Assembly (NCBI RefSeq): GCF_003226565.1 | Contig: NZ_QKOE01000005.1 | Coordinates: 1-46,845 of the forward strand | Source: Parazoarcus communis SWub3 = DSM 12120 | GTDB taxonomy: Bacteria > Pseudomonadota > Gammaproteobacteria > Burkholderiales > Rhodocyclaceae | Length of the DNA stretch: 46,845 nucleotides | Direction: 5' to 3' | Shown here: positions 40,557-46,845 of the stretch, one piece after another | Numbering within the stretch: the stretch's first letter is position 1 | Layout of the letters: every line of letters begins with the position of its first letter | Notes under the pieces: generated by a model | Told to the model about the DNA's origin: nothing | The model's database searches: none | The model's input: only the letters and a program-made list of their open reading frames with translations | Program-made: the position numbers and the translations under genes

Positions 40557-42260
40557 ATGTCTGCCCCCACCGTAGCCCGCCGCGGCCCCAATCTTCCACC
40601 GCTGGATGCCGCTGCCCGTGAGGCGGTACGCGCCGCCCTGAATGGCGAGGTGCCGCGCCCCGATCGTCTGATCGAATACCTGCATCGCTTGCAGGACGCG
40701 CACCGCGCCTTGTATCCGGACCATCTCGCTGCGCTGGCAGAGGCGCTGGGCCTGGCGCGTGCCGAGGTCTACGAGGTGGCGACCTTCTATCATCATTTTG
40801 ACGTACTGGCCGAGGGTGAGGCGGCTCCACCGGCGCTGACCGTGAGGGTCTGTGATTCGCTGACCTGCGCGATGCAAGGTGGGCCCACGCTGGCGGCGGC
40901 ACTGGTCGAGCGCCTGGGGGCGTCGGTGCGGGTGCAGCGTGTGCCCTGTGTCGGCCGCTGCGACAGCGCGCCGGTTGCCGTGGTCGGACAGAGGCCGGTT
41001 ACCCAAGCCAGTGTCGAAACCGTTGCTGCGGCCGTGGCTGCGGGCGACCATGATGAGCCCGCGCCTGACATCATCGACTTTGCCGCCTATCGTGCCGCTG
41101 GCGGGTATGCCTTGTACGAGGCGCTGCGTGATGGCCGACAGGACGGCGAGGCGGTATTGGTCGCGCTGGATTCCGCCATCCTCCGTGGCCTGGGGGGGGC
41201 CGGTTTTCCGTCGGCGCGCAAGTGGCGAACGGTGATGGCTCAGCCGGCGCCGCGCAACATGGCGGTGAACATCGACGAAGGCGAGCCGGGCACGTTCAAG
41301 GATCGCCACTATCTTGGCCGCGATCCGCATCGCTTCCTCGAGGGCATGTTGATTGCTGCGCATATCGTCGGCATCTCGGCGATCTGGATTTACATCCGCG
41401 ACGAATACCCGGCGCTGCGGCGGATGCTGCTGGCTGAGCTGGACGTCCTGCGTATCACCTGGCCGGACCTGCCGCCGATCGAACTGCGCCGTGGCGCGGG
41501 GGCGTACATCTGTGGTGAAGAGTCGGCGATGATCGAGTCGATCGAAGGCAAGCGCGGCATGCCGCGCCTGCGCCCGCCTTATGTCGCCGAAGTGGGCCTT
41601 TTTGGCCGGCCGACCCTGGTGCACAACCCCGAGACCTTGTGGTGGGTGCGGGATATCGCCAGCTGGACGCTGAATCAGGGTACGGCCTGGCTGGCCGGGC
41701 GTGGTCGCAATGGCCGCCAGGGCTTGCGCAGTTTCTCGGTGAGTGGGCGGGTAGCCCGCCCCGGCGTAGTGGTCACCGATGCGGGCATCACGCTGCGTCA
41801 GCTCATCGACGAGCATTGTGGCGGCATGCAGCCCGGGCACGAGCTGTATGGCTATTTTCCCGGCGGAGCGTCGGGCGGCATGTTGCCGGCACGCCTGGCC
41901 GATGTGCCGCTGGACTTCGACACCCTGGCGCCCTATGGCTGCTTCATCGGTTCGGCGGCAATCGTGGTGTTCTCCCAGCACGATCGGGCACGTGCCCTGG
42001 CGGAGAACGCGATGAATTTCTTCGCACATGAATCCTGTGGCCAATGCACGCCGTGCCGGGTAGGAACGGTGAAGGCAGCCGGACTGATGACGGCTGCGCA
42101 ATGGGATGCGCCGCTGCTGGAGGCCTTGGGCGATGCGATGGTGGATGCCTCGATCTGTGGCCTGGGCCAGGCCGCGCCCAATCCGGTGCGTTCGGTACTG
42201 CGCTATTTTCCACACGAGGTCGGGGTGACGTCCGCAACGGCTCAGGAGGGTGAAGCATGA
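40557..42260 (+). CDS. Formate dehydrogenase NADH/diaphorase subunit, fused FdsG-FdsB
   Basis: 567 residues. The first 155 or so match the NuoE/FdsG thioredoxin-like 2Fe-2S protein, with Cys in VCDSLTCAMQGG (about 97-103) and VPCVGRCDSAP (about 138-142). The rest matches NuoF/FdsB: GLGGAGFPSARKW, the NAD/FMN region NIDEGEPGTFKDR, AYICGEESAMIESIEGKRG, and the 4Fe-4S motif HESCGQCTPCRVGT. It takes electrons from the molybdenum subunit and reduces NAD. In Cupriavidus the two parts are separate genes. Its stop overlaps the alpha-subunit start as ATGA. Confidence 0.9.
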   Translation: MSAPTVARRGPNLPPLDAAAREAVRAALNGEVPRPDRLIEYLHRLQDAHRALYPDHLAALAEALGLARAEVYEVATFYHHFDVLAEGEAAPPALTVRVCDSLTCAMQGGPTLAAALVERLGASVRVQRVPCVGRCDSAPVAVVGQRPVTQASVETVAAAVAAGDHDEPAPDIIDFAAYRAAGGYALYEALRDGRQDGEAVLVALDSAILRGLGGAGFPSARKWRTVMAQPAPRNMAVNIDEGEPGTFKDRHYLGRDPHRFLEGMLIAAHIVGISAIWIYIRDEYPALRRMLLAELDVLRITWPDLPPIELRRGAGAYICGEESAMIESIEGKRGMPRLRPPYVAEVGLFGRPTLVHNPETLWWVRDIASWTLNQGTAWLAGRGRNGRQGLRSFSVSGRVARPGVVVTDAGITLRQLIDEHCGGMQPGHELYGYFPGGASGGMLPARLADVPLDFDTLAPYGCFIGSAAIVVFSQHDRARALAENAMNFFAHESCGQCTPCRVGTVKAAGLMTAAQWDAPLLEALGDAMVDASICGLGQAAPNPVRSVLRYFPHEVGVTSATAQEGEA

Positions 42261-45070
42261 GCGCGAGCACGCTGACATCTGCCGCACCGGTGGTGGAGTT
42301 TGAGTTTGACGGCCGCAAGCTTGAGGCCTTGCCCGGCGAAACCCTGTTGCTGGCCGCGCGCCGCGCAGGGGTCGAGATTCCGCATCTGTGCTACACCGAT
42401 GGCCTGCGGGCGGACGGTAACTGCCGCGCCTGTGTGGTCGAGATCGAGGGTGAGCGGGTGCTGGCTCCGTCGTGCTGTCGCGCCCCCAAGCCCGGCATGA
42501 AGGTGCAGTCGGCCAGCCCGCGCGCGCGTCACGCCCAGCGCATGGTGCTGGAGTTGTTGCGCGCCGATGTGCCGGCAGCGGCGGAAAAGCCCGATTCCGA
42601 ACTGTCCCGCTGGTGCGCCCGGCTCGGTGTCGAGTCCAGCCGTTTTGCGCCGCGACAGCCGGTGGCCGAGGATGCCAGTCATCCTGGTATCGCCGTCAAT
42701 CTGGCGGCCTGCATCCAATGTACGCGTTGCGTGCGCGCCTGCCGCGAGATCCAGGTCAACGATGTCATCGCTTACGCCCATCGTGGCGGCGACTCGAAGA
42801 TCGTGTTCGATCTCGACGTCGCAATGGGGGCTTCGTCCTGCGTGGGCTGCGGTGAATGTGTGCAGGCCTGCCCGACCGGGGCGCTGGCGCCTGCACCGGT
42901 GGCCGAAGCGGACCCTGTTGCGGTGTCCCAGGTGCGGCAAGCGCTTGCGTCCGAGACCCGCTACACGCCGACCCGCAAGGTCGACTCCCTGTGTCCCTAC
43001 TGCGGTGTGGGGTGCCAGCTGACCTACCATGTTGCCGGCGAGGGGGCCACGCAGCGTATCGTCTTTGCCGAAGGCCGGGATGGTCCGGCCAACGCCGGCC
43101 GGCTGTGCGTCAAGGGGCGTTATGGTTTCAGCTACAGCCGCAACCGTCAGCGCCTGACCGTGCCGCTGATTCGCAAGCCCGGCATTCCCAAGGGGGTGAA
43201 TCTGGATCCGGCCAATCCGCTTGCCGCTTTCCGCGAGGCCAGCTGGGAAGAGGCGCTGGACTTCGCTGCGGCGGGACTGGCCCGCATCAAGCGCGAACAT
43301 GGGTCACAGGCGCTGGCGGGATTCGGCTCGGCCAAAGGCAGTAACGAGGAGGCCTATCTGTTCCAGAAACTGGTGCGTACCGGCTTTGGCACGCACAACG
43401 TCGATCATTGCACACGCCTGTGTCATGCCTCGTCGGTGGCGGCCTTGCTGGAGGGCATTGGTTCGGGGGCGGTGTCGAATCCGGTGCGCGACGTCGAGTT
43501 CGCGGATCTCGCCATCGTCATCGGTGCCAATCCGGCCGCCAATCATCCGGTCGCGGCCAGCTTCATCAAGAATGCTGCCGAGCGCGGCATGAAGCTGGTG
43601 ATGATGGATCCGCGGCGCACGCCACTGGCGCGCCACGCCTGGCGCACGCTGCAGTTCCGCCCGGATGCGGATGTCGCGCTGCTGCTGTCGATGGCCTGTG
43701 TGATCATCGAGGAGGGCCTGACCGATGCTGCCTTCATCGCTGCCCGCACGACCGGTTTCGAGGCTTTCCGCAGCGCAGCCCTGCAGTATCCGCCGGAGCG
43801 CATGGCACCGCTTACCGGCATTGATGCGGCCACCGTACGCGAGGTTGCGCGTGCGTATGCGCGTGGGCCGAACAGCCTGATCTTCTGGGGTATGGGGGTG
43901 TCACAGCACACCCATGGCACTGACAACGTTCGCTGCCTGATCGCGCTTGCGCTGATGACGGGCCAGATCGGCCGTGCCGGCACAGGCCTGCATCCGCTGC
44001 GTGGGCAGAACAATGTGCAGGGTGCGTCGGACGCCGGCCTGATTCCGATGATGTTGCCGGACTATCAGCGTGTCGCCGATCCCGCAGTGCGAGCGCGCTT
44101 CGAGGCGCTGTGGCAGACCCCGTTGCCCACCGAGCCCGGCCTGACCGTGGTCGAGATCATGGATGCCGCCTGTGCCGGGCGTATCCGTGGCATGTATGTC
44201 GAGGGCGAGAATCCGGCGATGTCCGATCCCGATCTGGCCCATGCCCGCGAGGGGCTGGCGCGGCTGGAGCATCTGGTGGTGCAGGACATCTTTCTGACCG
44301 AAACCGCGATGCTGGCCGACGTGGTGCTGCCGGCTTCGAGCTTGTACGAGAAGACAGGCTCGTTTACCAATACCGACCGTCTGGTGCAGTTGGCGCAGCC
44401 GGTGCTGCCGCTGCCGGGTGAGGCGCGGCAGGACTGGTGGATCATTCAGGAGGTGGCGCGTCGGCTGGGTCTGAACTGGCACTATGCCGGGCCGCACGAG
44501 ATCTTTGCCGAGCTGACCCAGGCCTTGCCAAGCTACGCCGGCATCGAGTGGACGGCACTACAGGTCGAGGGCGCGGTGGTGTCGCCCAAGCTGGCGCCGG
44601 CCTTGCCGTCGCAGCCGGTGCTGTTCCAGACCGATTTCCCTACCGCAGATGGCCGGGGACGCTTCGTGCCGGTGCAGCCGCTGACTGCAGCCGAACTGCC
44701 CGATCGCGACTATCCGCTGGTGCTGATTACCGGACGTGTGCTCGAACACTGGCATACCGGCAGCATGACCCGTCGGGCGACGGTGCTCGACGCGCTCGAT
44801 CCGTCGCCGTGGTGTGGCATGCATCCGCAGGATCTGGCGTCAATCGGGCTTGAGCAAGGGGGGCTGGTGAGGCTGGAGACCCGCCGTGGCAGTATCGAAG
44901 TCGAGGCGCGTGCGGACGAGGGCGTGCAGCCGGGCTCGGTGTTCATGGCCTTCTGTTACGCCGAGGCGGCAGCCAACTTGCTGACCCAGCCAGCGCTCGA
45001 TCCCTACGGCAAGATTCCCGAGTTCAAGTATTGCGCCTTGCGGGTGCGTGCGGTGTTCGCGCACTCATAA
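42257..45070 (+). CDS. fdsA: NAD-dependent formate dehydrogenase catalytic subunit
   Basis: A 937-residue molybdopterin enzyme oxidising formate to CO2. N-terminal 2Fe-2S domain (CYTDGLRADGNCRACVVEI plus a later Cys pair), two 4Fe-4S motifs CIQCTRCVRACREI and CVGCGECVQACPTGA, then the CPYCGVGCQ cluster motif at about 250. The molybdenum ligand is the Cys in DHCTRLCHASSVAALLEG (codon TGT, not selenocysteine). The C-terminal molydopterin-dinucleotide domain ends around RVLEHWHTGSMTRR and FMAFCYAEAAANLL. No fdsC/fdsD accessory genes follow: the next gene is convergent. Formate released by BoxC is the obvious local substrate. Confidence 0.93.
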   Translation: MSASTLTSAAPVVEFEFDGRKLEALPGETLLLAARRAGVEIPHLCYTDGLRADGNCRACVVEIEGERVLAPSCCRAPKPGMKVQSASPRARHAQRMVLELLRADVPAAAEKPDSELSRWCARLGVESSRFAPRQPVAEDASHPGIAVNLAACIQCTRCVRACREIQVNDVIAYAHRGGDSKIVFDLDVAMGASSCVGCGECVQACPTGALAPAPVAEADPVAVSQVRQALASETRYTPTRKVDSLCPYCGVGCQLTYHVAGEGATQRIVFAEGRDGPANAGRLCVKGRYGFSYSRNRQRLTVPLIRKPGIPKGVNLDPANPLAAFREASWEEALDFAAAGLARIKREHGSQALAGFGSAKGSNEEAYLFQKLVRTGFGTHNVDHCTRLCHASSVAALLEGIGSGAVSNPVRDVEFADLAIVIGANPAANHPVAASFIKNAAERGMKLVMMDPRRTPLARHAWRTLQFRPDADVALLLSMACVIIEEGLTDAAFIAARTTGFEAFRSAALQYPPERMAPLTGIDAATVREVARAYARGPNSLIFWGMGVSQHTHGTDNVRCLIALALMTGQIGRAGTGLHPLRGQNNVQGASDAGLIPMMLPDYQRVADPAVRARFEALWQTPLPTEPGLTVVEIMDAACAGRIRGMYVEGENPAMSDPDLAHAREGLARLEHLVVQDIFLTETAMLADVVLPASSLYEKTGSFTNTDRLVQLAQPVLPLPGEARQDWWIIQEVARRLGLNWHYAGPHEIFAELTQALPSYAGIEWTALQVEGAVVSPKLAPALPSQPVLFQTDFPTADGRGRFVPVQPLTAAELPDRDYPLVLITGRVLEHWHTGSMTRRATVLDALDPSPWCGMHPQDLASIGLEQGGLVRLETRRGSIEVEARADEGVQPGSVFMAFCYAEAAANLLTQPALDPYGKIPEFKYCALRVRAVFAHS

Positions 45071-45077
45071 ATGAAAA

Positions 45078-45110
45078 CCCCCTGCGACCGTTTGACCGGA
45101 TCACAGGGGG
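45078..45110 (-). terminator. Terminator between fdsA and the PEP-CTERM gene
   Basis: CCCCCTG (45078-45084) pairs with CAGGGGG (45104-45110). On the minus strand the stem is followed by TTTTCATTT, so it fits an intrinsic terminator for the leftward PEP-CTERM gene; the fdsA stop is 8 bases to its left, so it may serve both genes. Confidence 0.75.
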
Positions 45111-45129
45111 TAAAGGCCGCAAGAGTGAA

Positions 45130-45987
45130 TCAGGCCTTGCGGCGACGTGCGGCGTACAGACCAACCAGGCCGATACCGAACAGGGCCAGCGATGCGGGTT
45201 CGGGGATTTCAGTCGTCGTCAGGCCAGACGGATCGCGTACCCAGATACTGATATGGGAGATCCCGGCAGGCTTGCCACCATTGTTGATCAGCGTGCCGCT
45301 GACGTCGAAGGTGCCCGACCAGTTGACAATGGGGTCGTCAGGGGTCTGAGCAGGCTGGCCGAACAGGGCCGGGTTGAAGTTATACACCGCAAAACCGTTG
45401 CCAGCCTTGAAGACGATGGAGAACTGGTCGATCCAGTTGTCGCCAATCGCTTTCGCAGCCCGTGCGGCAGCGGTTGCATCAGGCGTGAAGGCCCAGGTGC
45501 CGATGCCCGCACCGGTAATGGTTGCGGTGAAGAAGGTGCTCAGCACGATATCGTCAAAACCACCGATGGAGCTGGGCGAGAAGGCCCAGCTGTTACCGCC
45601 ACCTTCATATTTCCCCAGCATGATCCAGCCCGGATCGTTTGCCGTGCCGTCACCTCTCAGGTCCTGCAGCGGGTACTGATCGGAGATGAAGGCGCCGCCC
45701 TCAAAAAGCACTTTGCCAGAGGCGACCTGCTGGCCTCCATTGAGCAGGCCGTCACCGGCATAGCCCAGATTGGTGGTCGGATAGAAGCCGTCGTTACCGG
45801 AGAATGCGCCAGCGCAGGCTGCCGCATTGACCGAAAGACCCGGCGGGGTGATCGGCGACAGGGTCGCGTTCGCGCTCACACTGGAATACTGCGAGACGCT
45901 GGTGACCTTGACGTCACTGACCTGGCAAGGTGCCGCATGTGCGGCACCGACGGCTGATAGACAGGCTGCAAGTAAAATCTTCTTCAT
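45130..45987 (-). CDS. PEP-CTERM sorting-domain protein
   Basis: A 285-residue secreted protein. Signal peptide MKKILLAACLSAVGAAHA, a beta-rich, Gly/Asn/Ser-rich body without recognised catalytic motif, and the C-terminal sorting signal IPEPASLALFGIGLVGLYAA followed by RRRK. PEP-CTERM proteins are processed by an exosortase at the inner membrane and usually go to the surface or the exopolysaccharide matrix in floc- or biofilm-forming bacteria. No exosortase gene is in the window. AAAGG lies about 11 bases before the ATG. A Cys pair (CQVSD, ACAGAF) may form a disulfide. Confidence 0.92.
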   Translation of the reverse strand: MKKILLAACLSAVGAAHAAPCQVSDVKVTSVSQYSSVSANATLSPITPPGLSVNAAACAGAFSGNDGFYPTTNLGYAGDGLLNGGQQVASGKVLFEGGAFISDQYPLQDLRGDGTANDPGWIMLGKYEGGGNSWAFSPSSIGGFDDIVLSTFFTATITGAGIGTWAFTPDATAAARAAKAIGDNWIDQFSIVFKAGNGFAVYNFNPALFGQPAQTPDDPIVNWSGTFDVSGTLINNGGKPAGISHISIWVRDPSGLTTTEIPEPASLALFGIGLVGLYAARRRKA

Positions 45988-46561
45988 GGATTTTGCTTTA
46001 CCTTTGTTTTTGTTTCATAAAGGGCCACATACGAGGTGTAACCCGACTTGTTTCAGGTTATCACCGAAGTCGTATGCCTTCCGACATTGCCGCATCTCCT
46101 GTGTGATGTAATTCCGCATGTCCAGGCATTTCTTGTGCCGATGTTCGCAAGCCTTGTCGGCGGAGGAGGTGCGGCCGAGGTGTAGCAGCGGGAGGGCGTC
46201 AGATAGTGCGCGCAGGCCAGTGAGCGGGTATCGGTATCTGAGATGCATGCGACACAGGACCGAGCCAGTGTGCCGAACGTCGGTGAAAGGTTCCCATCTG
46301 AAGTGTTGAGCCCAGGTCAGCGAAACCCTCGGTAGCAAGATGCGAGTTTTCCCCAGCCAGTGGGGACAGTCTTGTGAGTCCGGCTGTGGGTAAGTCCTCG
46401 ATTCCCGCATGGTTGCTGGTCTGCAAGGTTGTGCCTCATTTTTAGGCAGGGGTGTGGGCGCGGTGGTGCAGGCTTGTGGATCTCCACAATTGATCGCGTG
46501 TTCGGGCGACCAGAACAATCAACGCACCCCGGCAGTCTTGCCCTCATATAAGCAGAAAGTA
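45988..46561. other. 574-base intergenic region
   Basis: Lies between the divergent PEP-CTERM gene and the binding-protein gene at the right edge. Open frames here have no family character. Apart from the palindrome at 46474-46489 I see no RNA gene, repeat or clear promoter. Confidence 0.55.
46474..46489. promoter_or_regulatory. Palindrome upstream of the right-edge ABC gene
   Basis: TTGTGGA-TC-TCCACAA, a 7-bp inverted repeat 73 bases before the start of the binding-protein gene. The position suits an operator; the regulator is unknown. Confidence 0.4.
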
Positions 46562-46845
46562 ATGAACCTCCTGTCTCGTGGTCTGTTGACCCTTTCCACC
46601 CTTGTCGTCTTCATCGCACCTGTATTCGGCAAGGACCTGGTTGTTGCTCAGGTCGCGCCGTTCTCGGGACCCCAGGCGGTTACCGGCAAGGCGATCCATG
46701 CGGGTGCCCGACTTTATTTTGATCAAGTGAATGCTGAAGGCGGAATCGGTGGTGCGCGGCTCCGTTTCGAAACTCGCGACGATGCGCAGCAACCCGCAGA
46801 GACCGTGCGCCTGACCAGGGAGGTCGTTCAACAGTTGGCACCCGT
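46562..46845 (+). CDS. ABC transporter substrate-binding protein, 3'-truncated
   Basis: The first 94 residues of a Peripla_BP_6-type binding protein, cut by the window edge. Signal peptide MNLLSRGLLTLSTLVVFIAP with cleavage near VFG/KD, then VVAQVAPFSGPQAVTGKAIHAG and YFDQVNAEGGIGGARLRF, the usual N-terminal lobe sequence of LivK-like or sensor-associated binding proteins. Without the rest and the next genes, transporter or sensor use cannot be told apart. The ribosome site is weak (CAGAAAG). Confidence 0.85.
   Translation, partial: MNLLSRGLLTLSTLVVFIAPVFGKDLVVAQVAPFSGPQAVTGKAIHAGARLYFDQVNAEGGIGGARLRFETRDDAQQPAETVRLTREVVQQLAP

Noticed and set aside
40485-42287. A 600-codon minus-strand frame over the formate dehydrogenase diaphorase gene
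   Set aside because: Antisense shadow; the plus strand has clear iron-sulfur, FMN and NAD motifs.
46015-46518. A 167-codon minus-strand frame in the right-hand intergenic region
   Set aside because: No recognisable domain, no ribosome site, unlikely composition; the stretch is better left as non-coding.

Overview
The window reads as a chromosomal segment of a high-GC, aromatic-degrading betaproteobacterium of the Rhodocyclales (Thauera/Azoarcus/Aromatoleum/Zoogloea type). The main reasons are a complete box pathway for aerobic benzoyl-CoA oxidation, a BoxR/BzdR-type regulator with a shikimate-kinase-like domain, a benzoate-CoA ligase, a LivKHMGF-like importer and a PEP-CTERM protein. The genus is an inference. 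No rRNA, tRNA, CRISPR, phage or transposase gene was seen.

Region 1 (1-860): the 3' part of a 4-hydroxy-2-oxovalerate aldolase, i.e. the end of a meta-cleavage operon coming from the left, closed by strong hairpins.

Region 2 (874-10837, all on the minus strand, read right to left): a tightly packed gene set with several stop/start overlaps. In transcription order it encodes an ArsS-type radical SAM enzyme, a PhnD/PhnE/PhnC-like ABC importer, a membrane (TVP38) plus flavin disulfide reductase fusion, a secreted DUF3047 protein, two 'rSAM/selenodomain-associated' glycosyltransferases (TIGR04283 and TIGR04282 types), a SelD-N-terminus-like FAD oxidoreductase, and an ECF sigma factor with its zinc-finger anti-sigma factor. 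There is no arsM. This is the best candidate for a poorly described biosynthetic system, and an ECF-like promoter may lie in front of arsS.

Region 3 (11131-17200): two signalling proteins in opposite orientation around a 576-base region with two matching palindromes. One is a soluble sensor combining periplasmic-binding-protein-like, PAS, GGDEF, EAL and BLUF (blue-light) domains; the other is an Aer-like chemoreceptor. An EamA transporter follows (17373-18320).

Region 4 (18352-40279): the benzoate island. Leftward run boxR-boxC-boxB-boxA, a terminator, a 3-oxoadipyl-CoA thiolase and a hemerythrin. Rightward from the same control region run boxD, a DUF4863 cupin, bclA, a second hemerythrin, a five-gene branched-chain-type ABC importer, a thioesterase, a crotonase, a quinone oxidoreductase, a rubredoxin, a PaaG-like isomerase and a 3-hydroxyacyl-CoA dehydrogenase. 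Together they can import benzoate, activate it to benzoyl-CoA, epoxidise and open the ring, and take the C6 product to acetyl-CoA and succinyl-CoA. The control region carries ten TGCA tetramers around two divergent sigma70-type promoters.

Region 5 (40277-45110): a 167-base giant palindrome directly at the end of the island, then a two-gene NAD-linked formate dehydrogenase. BoxC releases formate, so this enzyme plausibly completes the pathway. A PEP-CTERM protein converges on it, and the start of another ABC substrate-binding protein runs off the right edge.
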